DNA of 64,000 nt. It comes from Alligator mississippiensis. Lineage: Eukaryota; Chordata; Crocodylia; Alligatoridae. The notes below the pieces were generated by a model that saw only the letters and a list, made by a program, of their open reading frames with translations, did no database searches and was not told the origin of the DNA. The translations under genes were made by a program, and so were the position numbers. Shown here one piece after another: positions 12,340 through 24,479 of this stretch (within the stretch, counting starts at the first letter, position 1; the number at the start of each line of letters is the position of its first letter). The stretch lies in contig NC_081831.1 of NCBI RefSeq assembly GCF_030867095.1, positions 67,966,716 to 68,030,715 on the forward strand. The letters are read 5' to 3'.

Positions 12340-13552
12340 TAGTATGAATTGCCCTTTTGGCCAAAAGTTATTATAGGACAATGCTGATGCTGTGTTTTCT
12401 TTCCTGAGGAAGTAGGTTAGCAGGAGACAGATATGCGCACACAACATTACTTTCCAAGAGTCTACTACATGAACGTATTGTACGGACAGATTCAGTCTTC
12501 CCTGCCTTTTCTCCCTTTAGTAATATTTTTCAAATCTTGTTTTGGGAATGTTCTGCCTGTTTTTTATGATGAGTGCATTAGAAACATAGAAGTGTTTAAA
12601 ACACCTGCCAGGTGACACCTTGAAGTCAGGAACCAGAGCTTAGCAATGGTATCTTTTTAATTTTTATAGAGTTCAAACAATTTAATCAATGAGCTTCTTG
12701 GCTCGTTGAATAAGTACTCTATTTCCACTGACATGCGTGTCGTATCAGAAGCTTGACAACACAAACGACCCTAGAGTACAGAAAGAAAGCATATCGTTTC
12801 ATAAGTCCTGGGCCTGTAGAATGGTAAATGAAGGCTCTCAGCCAGTGGGGAGCTGTGCTAGGTCAGGACAGCTTCCAGCAGGTGGTGGGGGGAGAGGGGA
12901 GAAGCAGCAGCAGTGTTGGTGCAGGTAGGATTGGCACAACTCCTGAACAGCTGGAAGTTAAGGGACTAGAAGAAGCAGCAGCAGCACGGGTGCAGTTTAC
13001 TGGCTCTGCACGCATGGTCAAAGCTCCTGCCCCACCACTGAAGCCACCTGGCCCGCACTGGACCACAGTTGAGTTGTTCTGGCCTGCAGCACCCAGAAAG
13101 AATCAAAAACAACTTTGTCTAGATTTCTTCTCCTCATCTTTATAACTAAACATGAGATCCTTGAGTTTAAGATACTCCTTATTTTCTTATCTGATGTCAT
13201 AATCCACTGACACTACAGCTGATGGCTGCTAAAAGGATTAGTAGGATTATGATTTCTGAGTACTCTGAGCAGATCCTGTTTTTGTGCAAATGTTCCTTAT
13301 GTTGCGAGTGCTTTGAATACAAGTGGAGTTATTTTCTAAACAACATTTTTTTTAAGGAGTTAGCTGCTCTATATTTAAACCCTAGAAGGCCAAGTAGCTG
13401 ATGGAATTATATTTTAATAGATTTGTGCCTGGAATTGAACAGCCTCCCTGCCATTACTTAATGCAGTTTGCTAATCTCCAAACATCTGTCTGCAATAATA
13501 ACTAACCAGCCTCACAACTGTATTATGAATATGCCTTTTAGAAAAGTTGTAT
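12340..13552. other. no gene seen
   Basis: Mostly AT-rich sequence with a GC-rich patch at 12830-13090. Open frames in the patch (up to 105 codons) have no recognisable domain. Confidence 0.5.
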
Positions 13553-14196
13553 GCCTCGACTTGGTGTGCTGGGGTAGATGGCAGGGGATCCACAAGGGGC
13601 CCTGTACTCCTTGCTGGCAACGGGTGCATGTGCACCTCTAGGCAGATGGTGGGAGAGGGGCGGGGGTTGTGCTGCCTCAGCCCCTTCCCTGTTTGCCTGG
13701 AGGCACACACGCAGCTGTTGCTGCCAGGGAGCCTGGGTGGGCTCCAGACCTTGGTGCAGCTCTTTGCAGCCTGCCTGCTGTAGCTGCCCAGAGCCCGGGC
13801 CAACTGTAGTAGTACGTAGCTGGGAGGCTGCAAACAGCTGCACCAGGGTCTGGAGCTCCAGCAGGGATCTGCGGCGGCAGCAGCAGCAGCTGTATGCATG
13901 TCTTGGGCAAACGGTAGGGAAGGAGTCGGGTTGTGCTGCCCCAGCCCCTTCCCTGCCATTTGCCCTGAGGTGCACGTGCAGCCACCACTACCACAGAGCC
14001 ATGCTGTGGTTCTGGACCCCAGTGCGGCTGTTCGCAGCCTCCCAGCTGCGTACTTGCAGCCTCCCAGCTGCCTGCTATGACTAGTTGGGGCTCTGGCTGG
14101 TAAAAGCTGCCCAGAGCCTGGGCAGCTATGGCATGCCAAGCTAAATATCCTTGCATGCCATGCTCTGGCATGTGTGCCAGGGGTTGCTGACCCTTG
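13553..14196 (-). mobile_element. probable hAT element with internal repeats
   Basis: The right end, GGTTGCTGACCCTTG at 14182-14196, is the inverse of a typical hAT terminus; the next 8 bases are GTTTACAG. The left end is not clear. The interior holds a strong imperfect inverted repeat (13741-13773 against 13825-13856) and a third direct copy at 14008-14041. The long open frames on both strands (up to 222 codons) are GC-rich artefacts of these repeats. Confidence 0.5.
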
Positions 14197-15944
14197 GTTT
14201 ACAGCTTTCCTAGTATATCTTAATCTATATATAGTATACTAATTGGTTTTGTATTTCCTGCTCAGCAGATGAATGGAGCTATAGCAAGACTTCCCAGAAA
14301 CAACTTAGACTTTAAACCTCCCTCCCACAATGCTGAGTCTACATATAAAATACATTTTTAAGGGGAAATGGTTTACAGCAGTAATTCTGTAGAAACTCAT
14401 CTGAGCACTGAATTATATGAAGTATCTGAGCACAGGAACTGGGCCCATCTGCCCAGTACTTTTCTCTCTCTTGATTTTTTTTTTTTTTTTTTTTTTTCCA
14501 GTTGCATAGCAAGGTAATTGTGTTTTTTTTTCTTAGCCCCACCAATGTAACGTAGATAGGGAGGACAGCTCCCATATCTTGAGGGAGAACCTTCACCTCC
14601 TAAAAGTGGTGTAAGCATATTTGTGAGTTTTGGTTATGGTAGTCTTTTTAACTGAACTACTGAAAACATTCATGTTACAGTTGCTGTCACCCATGCTGGT
14701 AACATTTTTCTACATTTATCTTGTTCACCAAGAGATGGTACAGAAGAGCCCTAGATCTCAGGTTTTACATTCAGTATAGATGCTCTATTGAAGTAAATGT
14801 GGTGGTTTTGGTTTTTGTTTTTCCTAACAGCTTGTGTAATACCTTTTTTACAGCTACTAGAAAAGATACCTAATGCAACAGTAGCTGTTTGGTGGATAGG
14901 ATTTATTTTTCCAAGTGGTCATTTGAAAATTAATGCCATATATTCTTTTTCTTCCTCATGTTAAGACAAAAATGTCCAATTTGACCATAACCTTTCGTTA
15001 GTTTTCTTCCTCTTTGGAGTTTTGGTGGTTTCTTTGCTTGCTGCTCCTCTTCGGTGCTAAATACCAAACTCAATGAATGACAGTTTTGTACAAAAGGCTG
15101 TGGCAGATTACTTAGTCAGAGGTCTTGTTCCTCCCCTTCCCTAACCCCACCTCCCTAATTTAAATGCCTAGTCTTCAAACTGTATTATGATCCCTAAGCT
15201 GCTCATTCTGTCTCTGCAGCAACACAACAATCTGTCTTTCTCCCCCTCTGGAAGCAAGAGCAATCTTCATGTTGTATGGTATCTCTGCATTTCAAACTGC
15301 AGCAGAAGTCTTAACTTTTCCCCCAAAATATTAGCCCAGTGTGCCATGCATTTTGTTGCTTTTCTGGACTGACATCTCGTGCACACCATGGGGTCCTTGA
15401 ATTCTTCCATTTGTTGATCCATGAGTGTTGGGGGTGGAGGGTAGAAAAGAAGACTCAAGATCTATGACTGTTTTAAGTAGGGTCCACTGCAGAATAATAC
15501 TTTTTTTTTGTGCAAAATTGCCATTTGTTGACACTTTTCTCCACAGTTCTTATTGCTTTTTCTGTCTGGGTTGTAAACTGCTAGGGACATCAATCCTAAA
15601 CTCTAGTGAGGATGATGCGGATGAAGTGGTAGATTATTTAATGGCTGCCACCCATCAGTTGTTTGATACATAGAGTTAATACCCCAAAAAACTAGCACAT
15701 GATATTGCAACCCCAGCAGTGAAGATTTTCACTGAATCTGTCAATTTGCTCTCTTCCCATCGCAGGGTGCTACTCCCAAAAGGTTGCCTATTTTTTTTTT
15801 AATAAAAAAAATGGGGCAGGCAGGTTTGGCCACACCTAGATAGCTGTTCTTTGTTCTGACTTTTAATGTGAGGAAAGGTTTAAAACAGATTTTGAAGGAA
15901 AGAATAATAATGGATATGAAAGGAAACAGGATAAAATACATGTT
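14197..15944. other. no gene seen; poly(T) tract
   Basis: AT-rich sequence with a T23 run at 14475-14497. No supported feature otherwise. Confidence 0.55.
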
Positions 15945-16430
15945 TTATTCAAGAAAGATCATGTCAGATAACTCAAATATCTTTCTAGGACAGGGTAACT
16001 GACTTAGCTCTTGTTTGCAGTAGACCCCGTCTCTCTCTCTACTTAAGCAAAGCATTTGACATCATGCCTCTCAGGAAATTCTTAGCAAATCTGGGGATAA
16101 ATACAATAAATGTAAGGTAGGTAAGGAACAGATTAAAGAAGAGACTACAGTCTGGAAATATCAGGTTATATATCAGACCAAACAGAGATTGGTGGTGTTA
16201 CCTGGGGATCTGTCTTGTTTGTTATTTTCATTAGTGACCCAGGTGCAAGAATCAGTGTGTACTTATGAAATTCATAAAGAGTGCACAAGTAGGAAGTGTT
16301 GTCAGTGCTGAAGAGGACTGGATTATTGTATAGGAAAAACTAAATAAGCTTATGTACTGGAGTAATAGAAATGGTATGACATTTAATAGTATGAAGCTGT
16401 GCATTTGCAGACTAGTACGTGATTGAATGT
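15945..16430 (+). mobile_element. ancient CR1/L3-type LINE fragment (RT region)
   Basis: Near 16042 the plus strand encodes YLSKAFDIMP, which matches the RT palm motif (YLDFSKAFDTVPH in the family). Downstream pieces resemble the GS..LFNIFI.DL region (near 16205-16245) and the G-L-H-L region (near 16395). It is highly diverged, with frame changes, and is much older than the CR1 copies at 27-29 kb. Confidence 0.7.
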
Positions 16431-18126
16431 TCAAATGCCATGCATTGAGGTGCTCTCCACCTCCTTTTTACTTTTCTGGCTTTCTCCAATAGGATATGTG
16501 CACGTTAATTTAGCATTACTGTTTTCTTGATGCTTTCTTATTGGTGTTTGAAAATTGGAACAAGACTAGACATGGTAAATGAAGTTGTAGATTTAAGATC
16601 AAATTGATTTTGTATAGGTAGAAGTAAAGACCTGTTAGCAAAGTATACCCTGAAAGACAGATGCATGAAAAAGTTTTGGAAATGAGTAGGTGCTGGTAGG
16701 GAAAATGAAACACTTGTGAGGTATGAATCACTCCAGGCAAAACTACAAATATCATATTGCATATTCTGATTGGTGGCATACCCTCCCGGTTGGAGTACTG
16801 TTAACGGATTGGAATTCAGTAAAGAGCAGTAGGCGCATAGCCCTGATAAACACACACAGTACTGCTCTCTGAGGTGAGATGTGCCAAGGGTGGTAATACT
16901 ATGACTGTTTTAAAAAACTGTCTTGTGAAATAAGGCATTCCCCTTCCCTCCTGTTAGCCCTTATTCTGAACCCTTCTTGAAACTTGGGCAGAAATGGGAA
17001 TGAAATAATAAAGTGAATACAAAAGAAACCCAAATGTTTTGTCTGTTGGAGTCTACTGGAGAGTTGTTTTCTTTTCTCTTGTCTCCTATAAAAATAATAC
17101 TGAGCAAAGTTGTGACCATGAGCATGATGGACCCCTTTCCACCAAAACAGCTTGAGTGCTTACCCCTGTAGTATTTTTCTCTTGTATCTGGCAGTGACGG
17201 GATTACTGACCCATTTATTTACTACAGAGTCTTTACCAAGAGAGGGAGATCTTAGTATAACTTGGGTCAGGGTGACAGTAACATTTGCTAGACTATTTTT
17301 AAACTGGGCATGGGTTTTTTTGTGCGTTAAAGAACAGAAATTAGAGCTGCTTGTCTAGATTTAGTTTCTCTCAAGACTTGGAAGGCTGGAAAAGGTGGTG
17401 GTGGTGGTTGTTGAAATAAATTTAGTGTTTTGTATGGGGTTTTGTGTCTTCTCCTGCTCACTTCAACTAACTCCATTGATTTGAGCTGTCGGATATCCTT
17501 TTGAGGCAGGATGGGAGCATCCCGCTGACTCCAACTGTTTTAAGGACTGGTGACAGCTGCCTGGATACACCATTAGACATCCTGAAAACTAGGGATCTCA
17601 GTACTATTTTATAACCTGAGACACCTGACTTAAAGCCCTCTCCCAACCTTTTCCCTTGGATTTCCCTTATTGGACCAGCAGCTGTGCAAATCCAATGGTG
17701 CATATTTACAACTAGTGAAGTGCTATCTTAGGCATTAAAATGGAAAAGTTTTTAATTAGGAAGAGGAGGATAGAGGTGCATTTGCAGGAGACACTTCCCC
17801 AGTTTAAAATTATCCTCTGTAGAGAGCCCCTAGTTGTGGAGTACTTGCTTCATCTGTTGGAGCTGACACTGATGTTTGGAGCACATGACAGCACTTGTAT
17901 CCTTTGAGGCAAACATTTGCCTTACCTTGTGCTAAGGGTGTTATGGTTCTCATCCTAGTTAAAGTGAGGGGGGAATAGCTTGCATGTAGGTGGGAAAATT
18001 TGGTTTGGTTTCACTGTATTGTAATGTGGGTCACAGGTGCATAAAATGGGTACAGAACTTCTAAAGATAAAGACTTTTTTTTTTTGAGGGTGTGCCAATA
18101 CATACACTGTACTACATGGTTTGAAG
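16431..18126. other. no gene seen
   Basis: AT-rich, unique-looking sequence with only short open frames and no recognisable domain. Confidence 0.55.
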
Positions 18127-18281
18127 CAGTGGGGCCCAGCCTTCTTAGTAGGCATGCTACAAGGCAAGCCCTAAACCCAGTGTGTGACACTTGAATCCCC
18201 TTCTCCTTCCCAGTCTGTTGCTGTTCTCTCCACCCTCCTTGATCTGCAGTGTGCCTATGTGCTGTGGGTTGACCACCCTTT
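18127..18281. mobile_element. short hAT MITE
   Basis: The ends are CAGTGGGGCCCAGCC and GGTTGACCACCCTTT, an imperfect inverted pair. The flanks are GTTTGAAG (18119-18126) and GTTTAAAG (18282-18289), an 8-bp duplication matching at 7 of 8 positions. Confidence 0.75.
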
Positions 18282-18508
18282 GTTTAAAGCATTAAAACTT
18301 CCAAAAGTAGTTAACACCTGTACTGTCACCAAGTGCTACATAATGGGCAGTTAGGAATAAATAGTACTGCTTGAAACCAACTTCATATGGAGTTATTTCT
18401 TAACATAATTGGGCAAAACCATTAACACTGTTAATGATTAACCATTAACTTAGTTGCAACCACCTTAAACTACAGGAACACTCTTCTATTGAAACGAGTA
18501 GTATTGTA

Positions 18509-19560
18509 GATCAGGGAACCCTTGCCTGGCTACCAGTAAGGGGTATGTAACCCCATTTTAAGAGCAGAAGTTTTGTAGCTCAGGCCACCAGCAGAGCAAG
18601 AGGTTAAGGAACAGCCCAGTAGTCAGGTCAACTGACAGGGAAGTTGTATGACCCAGCAGGCTTGGCTTCCAACCATATAAGCCCAGGGCCTGAGCCAGAG
18701 CAGGCAGTCTAGTTCCGAGAGCTCCTGGGTTACCAGCAGCTGCCCAGCTAACATTAGAGTTGGGGTAAGCAGCTCTGCAGGCCTGGGAACAGGGGAATTA
18801 CTACCTGGGGCCCAGGTAGTAAGGGGCCCAGGCAGGCAGCTGTTATTTAAGGTTGGACCCAGAGCAGGTTTAGTGGTGCCTTTTAAGAGGGCTTACTACT
18901 GGGGTTACAGTTTTTCCTGGTAGTTGTGGAAGGAACTGAAGAGGAGAGAACCTGAACCCATTGAGGGGGATGGAGCATGGGGCTGGAGCAGGCCTTGGAG
19001 ATAGCTTGAGCTTAAGAGGGACTAGGTACATGGGGAAACAGTCTGGTGCCTTTGGGGGGTGGGGCAGGAGGGTGGCAGTGCTGGGAGGGGGACCAGGATG
19101 TATTGAAAGAGGCCCCAGGCATGGAGGGCAGAACTTGGGGGCTGGAGTCTGGAAGCCAGGTCCAGAACAGCGGGCCTTGGTTAAAGGACCAGCCAGAGTA
19201 GAGGGGCAGAAGCCAGGAAGGCTGAAGTCCCACAGGGGGATAAAGGCCTGAGGTGTCCTGGTGACTTGGGGACAAGGGTCCCACCTGATTGACACAAAAC
19301 ACTTGTGAAGCTTGGCTGTGACTATGGGGGTGGCTAGAAGTCATGAATTTAACCTTTTTTAAAGGCATGTAGGGCTAGAGAAAGAGAGTGCCTTAGGCTC
19401 ATCAGTCTCTGAGAGCAGCTTCCCTTTACAAAGTTTCCATCAAGACCACAGCAGTGCAAGGCCTTGAGAGGTAGGGCAGAGAGAGAGACCAACAAGGATG
19501 AGGGGGCCTGTAGGAGTCCTTGCAGCAGCACTTGGGCACCTAACCTGTTTTGCTGACAAA
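18509..19560. repeat. GC-rich repeat-like block, possibly a fossil retroelement end
   Basis: About 1 kb of G+A-rich, CpG-poor sequence differs sharply from its flanks. A TATAAG box followed by a GC-rich leader-like stretch near 18680-18760 gives it an LTR-like look, but no paired repeat, primer-binding site or coding remnant is visible. The class is undetermined; if it is a retroelement it is an old fossil. Confidence 0.3.
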
Positions 19561-19992
19561 CGTAAGTTTTGAGCCTGTATCAGGATCCACTAGCACTGGC
19601 TGCTTTACTTGTGAAGACTCCTGTACTGAGGATTAATATAAGGTGGTGAGCATACTTGCACGCTAAAATCTGTGACTTTTATCTACCGGGGGGGGGTCAT
19701 TACTTTTCTGACTAAACCAGTTATTCATTGGTATTGTAATGCTTCTAAAATCTGTTCCTATCCTATAAAGCCCTCCTTAGATTGTTCAAGGCTTTGTGGC
19801 TTGTGACGCCACTGGGTTTTGTATAGTCTTTTCCCTAGGATGAATAAACTGTACAAGCATTTGCACAATTTGTCCTTTTAAAAATATTGACATTAACTCG
19901 GATATGAATCACTTCCCTTAATTTCACTTCTCTTGACTGTTTAAATCCCACCATATGTACTAAGACTCTTCAATTTTTATTTTCTTTTTTAG

Positions 19993-20069
19993 ACATTACC
20001 TCTTTGCCTTTTTAAAAGTTCTCTGTACATGCTTGTCTGAGGTACAATAAAACTTTGAAAGGAAATTTG
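19993..20069 (+). other. candidate non-coding exon
   Basis: A strong pyrimidine tract ending in TTTTTTAG precedes 19993, and ATTTG followed by GTGAGT marks a good donor after 20069. The 77-base segment contains AATAAA near 20047, so it could equally be the end of a terminal exon. It lies on the coding strand of ACSL4 about 12 kb upstream of its start codon, which suits an alternative 5' UTR exon. No homology supports it. Confidence 0.25.
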
Positions 20070-23000
20070 GTGAGTAGTTTGTATTGTTTCCGTCTCTCCC
20101 AGTTTGCTTAAACTAGTCCAGTTCTTTCTAGCAAATGGATCTTTTTTCAAGATCTAAAGTTTTTCATTCTTGCCTCATTTCAAAACCAAACTAATTTTAA
20201 AGAACACGCTCGGATCTAGTATTTGAACAAACTCAGGCAATTTAGATAACAGCGAACTACTATATTACCTTCAGAACAGATCATGGTTAATAACCTTTGC
20301 ATTAATGTAAGAAGGGTATTGCTACATAATTTTAATATGTAAAACTGGCTTTCATTAACTACTTATTTAATATTTTACTTTGGTTTCCAAATTATTTCAA
20401 TTGCTCTGAATCTCAGAAATTCCAGAAACTTTTTTTTTTTATTCATATTTGTCTGTCTTGGAAAAGGAGGGGCAAGGCTTCATTATCTTTTTATGAAAGG
20501 TTTTAACCCTGAATGTTTGTGCTAACAATGAACTTGTGGTCCTTTTTGAAGTTGGTAGGAGTTTTGCCATTGAACATCAGTGTGACCAGGATTTAATTTG
20601 GGAAATGAAAATCTGTATTTATAAAAGCATGTACCTATGTTTCCCTCCTTTCTGCTTAATCTCAAATTCCTTCCTCGCTGTATAATCATTATTCTCAGCC
20701 CATTGTAACTTGAAACTCTCTTGTAAGTGCAGCTTCCTTTTAAAAAAATAAAAAAAAAAAATATATGAATTTTTTTTTATAGGAAATGAGAATGCAGAGA
20801 GGTCTTTTAAATAATCTGAGGAACTAATAAACATTTCTATATGTTATATGCTTTAAGTCTTTCTTCTCTTTGAATTTTATGCTTTAAAAAACCCCAACTT
20901 TTGCTAGTAGAAATAACCATTAAGTTGCAGCTCCTCACAATTAAATTGTACATTTCTAGATGAAGACACTCCAAGTTGGGTTTTAAATTACACTTTGAAA
21001 TTCTAATTGCATATGCAAACACTGAGACAGTTCTACTTTCTCTGATCTAAATATTGAGATCCAGAGCAGTGTATTTTTGTACTCTGTGAATAGCCCTTTT
21101 GTTCCATTTTCTAGCACTATAACCTCAGCTTCCTTTTTCCCCAAGCTTTAGCTTTAAAGTTAATTTGAACTTGGATGATGAAACTAAGAGCAATTAGTAG
21201 AAAAATGAGCTCTCATGCCTGCCATTTTATTCCATGGATGTACCTTTTGAAAAGTAATGAAAACTGGAAACTGAGGGCCTCCTGGGTGGGTGGGTGTTTG
21301 TTTGTTATGTTTTTGTTTGAGTTTTTTTGGGGGGGCGGGGAGTGGTTTTTTCCCTTCCCCAGTCTGGCTGCCCTATTTTAGATTTAGTTCTAAGGAACTA
21401 TTTGCTAGAAAAGAATAGAGATGTGTATCACAGTCTGTCTGATGCTTTTAATTGACTATCAAACCTAGGGTTGATTGAAAATACTGTATAGTATTACCTC
21501 TTGCAGATGGTCATGCTCACATAAGTAATTGCATCACTTACTTTTCCTTACAAACCAGAATTAGGCAAGTAATTCTAGTCTAGACAAAGCCTGGTGACAA
21601 ATTTAAGCCTTATTTTAAAACTAGTAAAACCACTAGATTTTTCTTTCCATGAGTCAGGTTGAGTAAAAGTGACAAGACAGCGGCAATTGCTGTTCTTTCT
21701 CAGATTACAGTAGTGCCCCACAAATGTGAGCTGCTGTTCCTGTGAACATACAGTTCCTGCCTCAGAAAACAGGTCTCCTTTGCTGTCTAAAATATGTAGT
21801 TTGTAGGCAAAAGAACTTGGAATGTAACATTTAACTATATTACAGAACACTTTTGAAACTGATACAAAGGTTAGAAAAATAAAGTAAATATTAAGTCTAC
21901 TCAAATAACAAACTAGCTTAATTTCGATGAGACAGATTTGTGAATGTTTGCTACTCAATTGTGAGGAAAGGCAATAGTTTGCTAGTATACATGGGGATAC
22001 TGAGTAAAGTGTTGTACTGTAGCATGACTTCTTCTTGGCTTGCCTTGAGACTTATCAGTGAAGCAACAAGGACAATGATTTCAAAAACCTTGTTGAACAG
22101 ATAAACATAAGGCATAGAAATCCAAAGATGAAATGTCAGCTTGTGATCAATTGAAATTGGTATCTAGATGTTTTGCACAAACTGTCTGTACGTCTGTGTT
22201 CTGTGGTGTAAGAGTTTTAGGTTAGCACAAATTTGGTCACATTAGTAATAATGTCAGTGCTTTAGAAATACAGATGGTGTCCCATGTGAGTGCCAATAAA
22301 ACTTACTGCACCATTGCATTTCTTGTACTTGCTCTAGTTTTGGGGGCAGGGGAGAAGTACAGAATATTTCTGAAGATATGTTTAATTTAAATTATTGGGA
22401 CTTCTGCCTCTCTCAGGTTTGTACATTTTTTTCCTTCCGAGCCTAATAAGGTACTAATTTGTAACTGATAGAAAAAAAAATTTTAATCTAGAAGTATTTT
22501 ATATGTAAAAATAACTAATTGGAGAGACATGTTCTATACATTGTGTATAGTAATTAGAGTTAAATATCCTTTATTATAGATGGATACATTTTAACATTAG
22601 ACTTGATTTTATTGTCTCAATTGTGGATCTATGTACAACAATATTATAGATTCATGTCTTGATTTACTACTATATTTATATTGTTTTTATGTTGCTGGGC
22701 TCTATTTTTAGTATAATATTTGTAGTTGGGTTACTTTGTTCAAACTTATGTATATTATGGGTGTATGTGTGTTATGCTGCTTTTCAGAAGCATGGCATTT
22801 AGCCAGCATCCTTAATAAATTGAATTGTGTGTGTAATTAAAAAAAATCCCACCCAAGAAAACTTACTGAAGCAAAGCTGAATCTTAGCCATGCCTGCACT
22901 TTGTACAGTTTTATTTTGAGGAGTAGTGATGGGGGGGGGGGGGGGGAAGAGGCCAGTTCCCAGCTGGGAACAGAAGAGGGAAAACTAGGAAAGGGGACTA

Positions 23001-24460
23001 GGGCTTGTGCTGCTCCAGTGATTAGGGTGTTGGGAAGCTGGCAGACCGTCATGTTTCTGCAGTGTTGTGCAGTTAACATTTTGCACACACAGGTACCATC
23101 TAGTTATTTTACATAACAAAATGAATTACTAGACTATTAGCTGGGTTGCGAAGTCAGGCACTAAAACATTTTCTAATCTTACACTGTTGTTCATAGACCT
23201 TCATTCTGTCTCTGTTGGAGATGTATGACTTCTGGTGATGGAAAGAGTTCTCTGATGATGATAATTTATCGCACGAAGTTTGAACTCTGAATCTTGACTT
23301 CATTAATGAAGGCACAGCAGGGTTCAACTCATTTGGAGGCATGAACTTTCATAGGTGACAACCTACTTCAGATGCTGAGTGTCTGACAAAGTAGTCTGTA
23401 AACTACAAGAGCTCATGCTTGTCTGAACAAACTGGCCTATATGAGGTTCTGCCCTGGCCTGCCTTCTGCTCAGCTTTAGCTAATATGGCTATCTTTTTCC
23501 TCTAAAGTTAATCATATTAGCTGGCAGCAGCCAAAGGCTTTTATCCTGGGGAGAGGGAGATACAGTTGGTTTACAGCTTTTCTTCCTCCTCCTCTGCTAT
23601 ATAGAGCAGGTGTTGAGTGGATTGCTCAGCCCAGGGGATTTATAAGGAAGCCCAACCCCACTTTCCTCTGTCCTTTTTGTTTTTCCAGGGCTATGGGTAG
23701 GTACAACCAATGTGATATCCCTAGAGGAGGAGTGCAGTGCCAAAACTGTCTCGTGTAACTGGGGATACAATGAGGAGAACTTGGTCTGACCTTTCCTCCT
23801 TCACAGCTGTCCTGGTGACAACTGCTTCAGCAGCATGGCAGCTTGTGGATGCCACCCTCTTGGCAGCACTGTAGGCTAGGTGTTCATAAGGTTCATGTTT
23901 TGGTGGTTGCTTTTAGGTGTACTGAGAAGGTGTCTTCTAAGCTGCGCAAGAGAAAATAAGTTTTATGGCCTGAACCAGACTGTCTTTCACTTGTTTGAAG
24001 GCACTCGGTTGGTCTAACTTGGAAATCTGACAGAAAGAATGCTCTCAAGAATTTTTGCAAATCATGAGGGTTGTTTACAGCTTGTCTCTGACATTTTCAA
24101 AATCAAGCATCTATTTGAAAAGGCTGAATTACACAACCTGAATTGCTTGCACAATTGCTTCATGAAAATAATTTGCCTTTGTCTGTGTTCGAGCATTGTG
24201 GCTATCACTTTTCAGCATGTCACTTTCATCCTGTTCAACCGCCATATTTTACCACCTTCTACTTGAGCGTGTCCATTTTCTTTTTTTTTTTAACCACCAA
24301 ATGTGGAATTGCATCTTTAAACCAGTTAATGGTTCCTTCATTTAGCAGAGACTTGACCTTACTTGTTACTTTCTGAGAAGCTTCAAATTTGCTATTGCTA
24401 TACCTTCAGTAGTTGTTTACTACTGATATTTTAAAGAACATTTTATTTTGAAATGCTTTG
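20070..24460. other. no gene seen; scattered repeat relics
   Basis: AT-rich sequence. A G16 run lies at 22931-22946. A relic of the repeat with the ACTTCAGATGCTGAGT motif lies near 23340-23430. No coding exon was recognised. Confidence 0.5.
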
Positions 24461-24479
24461 TCACAGTGAGATGTCCATT

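Noticed and set aside
13471-14139. Open frames of up to 222 codons near 13.5-14.1 kb
   Set aside because: Ala/Gln/Cys/Pro-rich translations occur on both strands over a GC-rich repetitive element, with no domain and no splice context.
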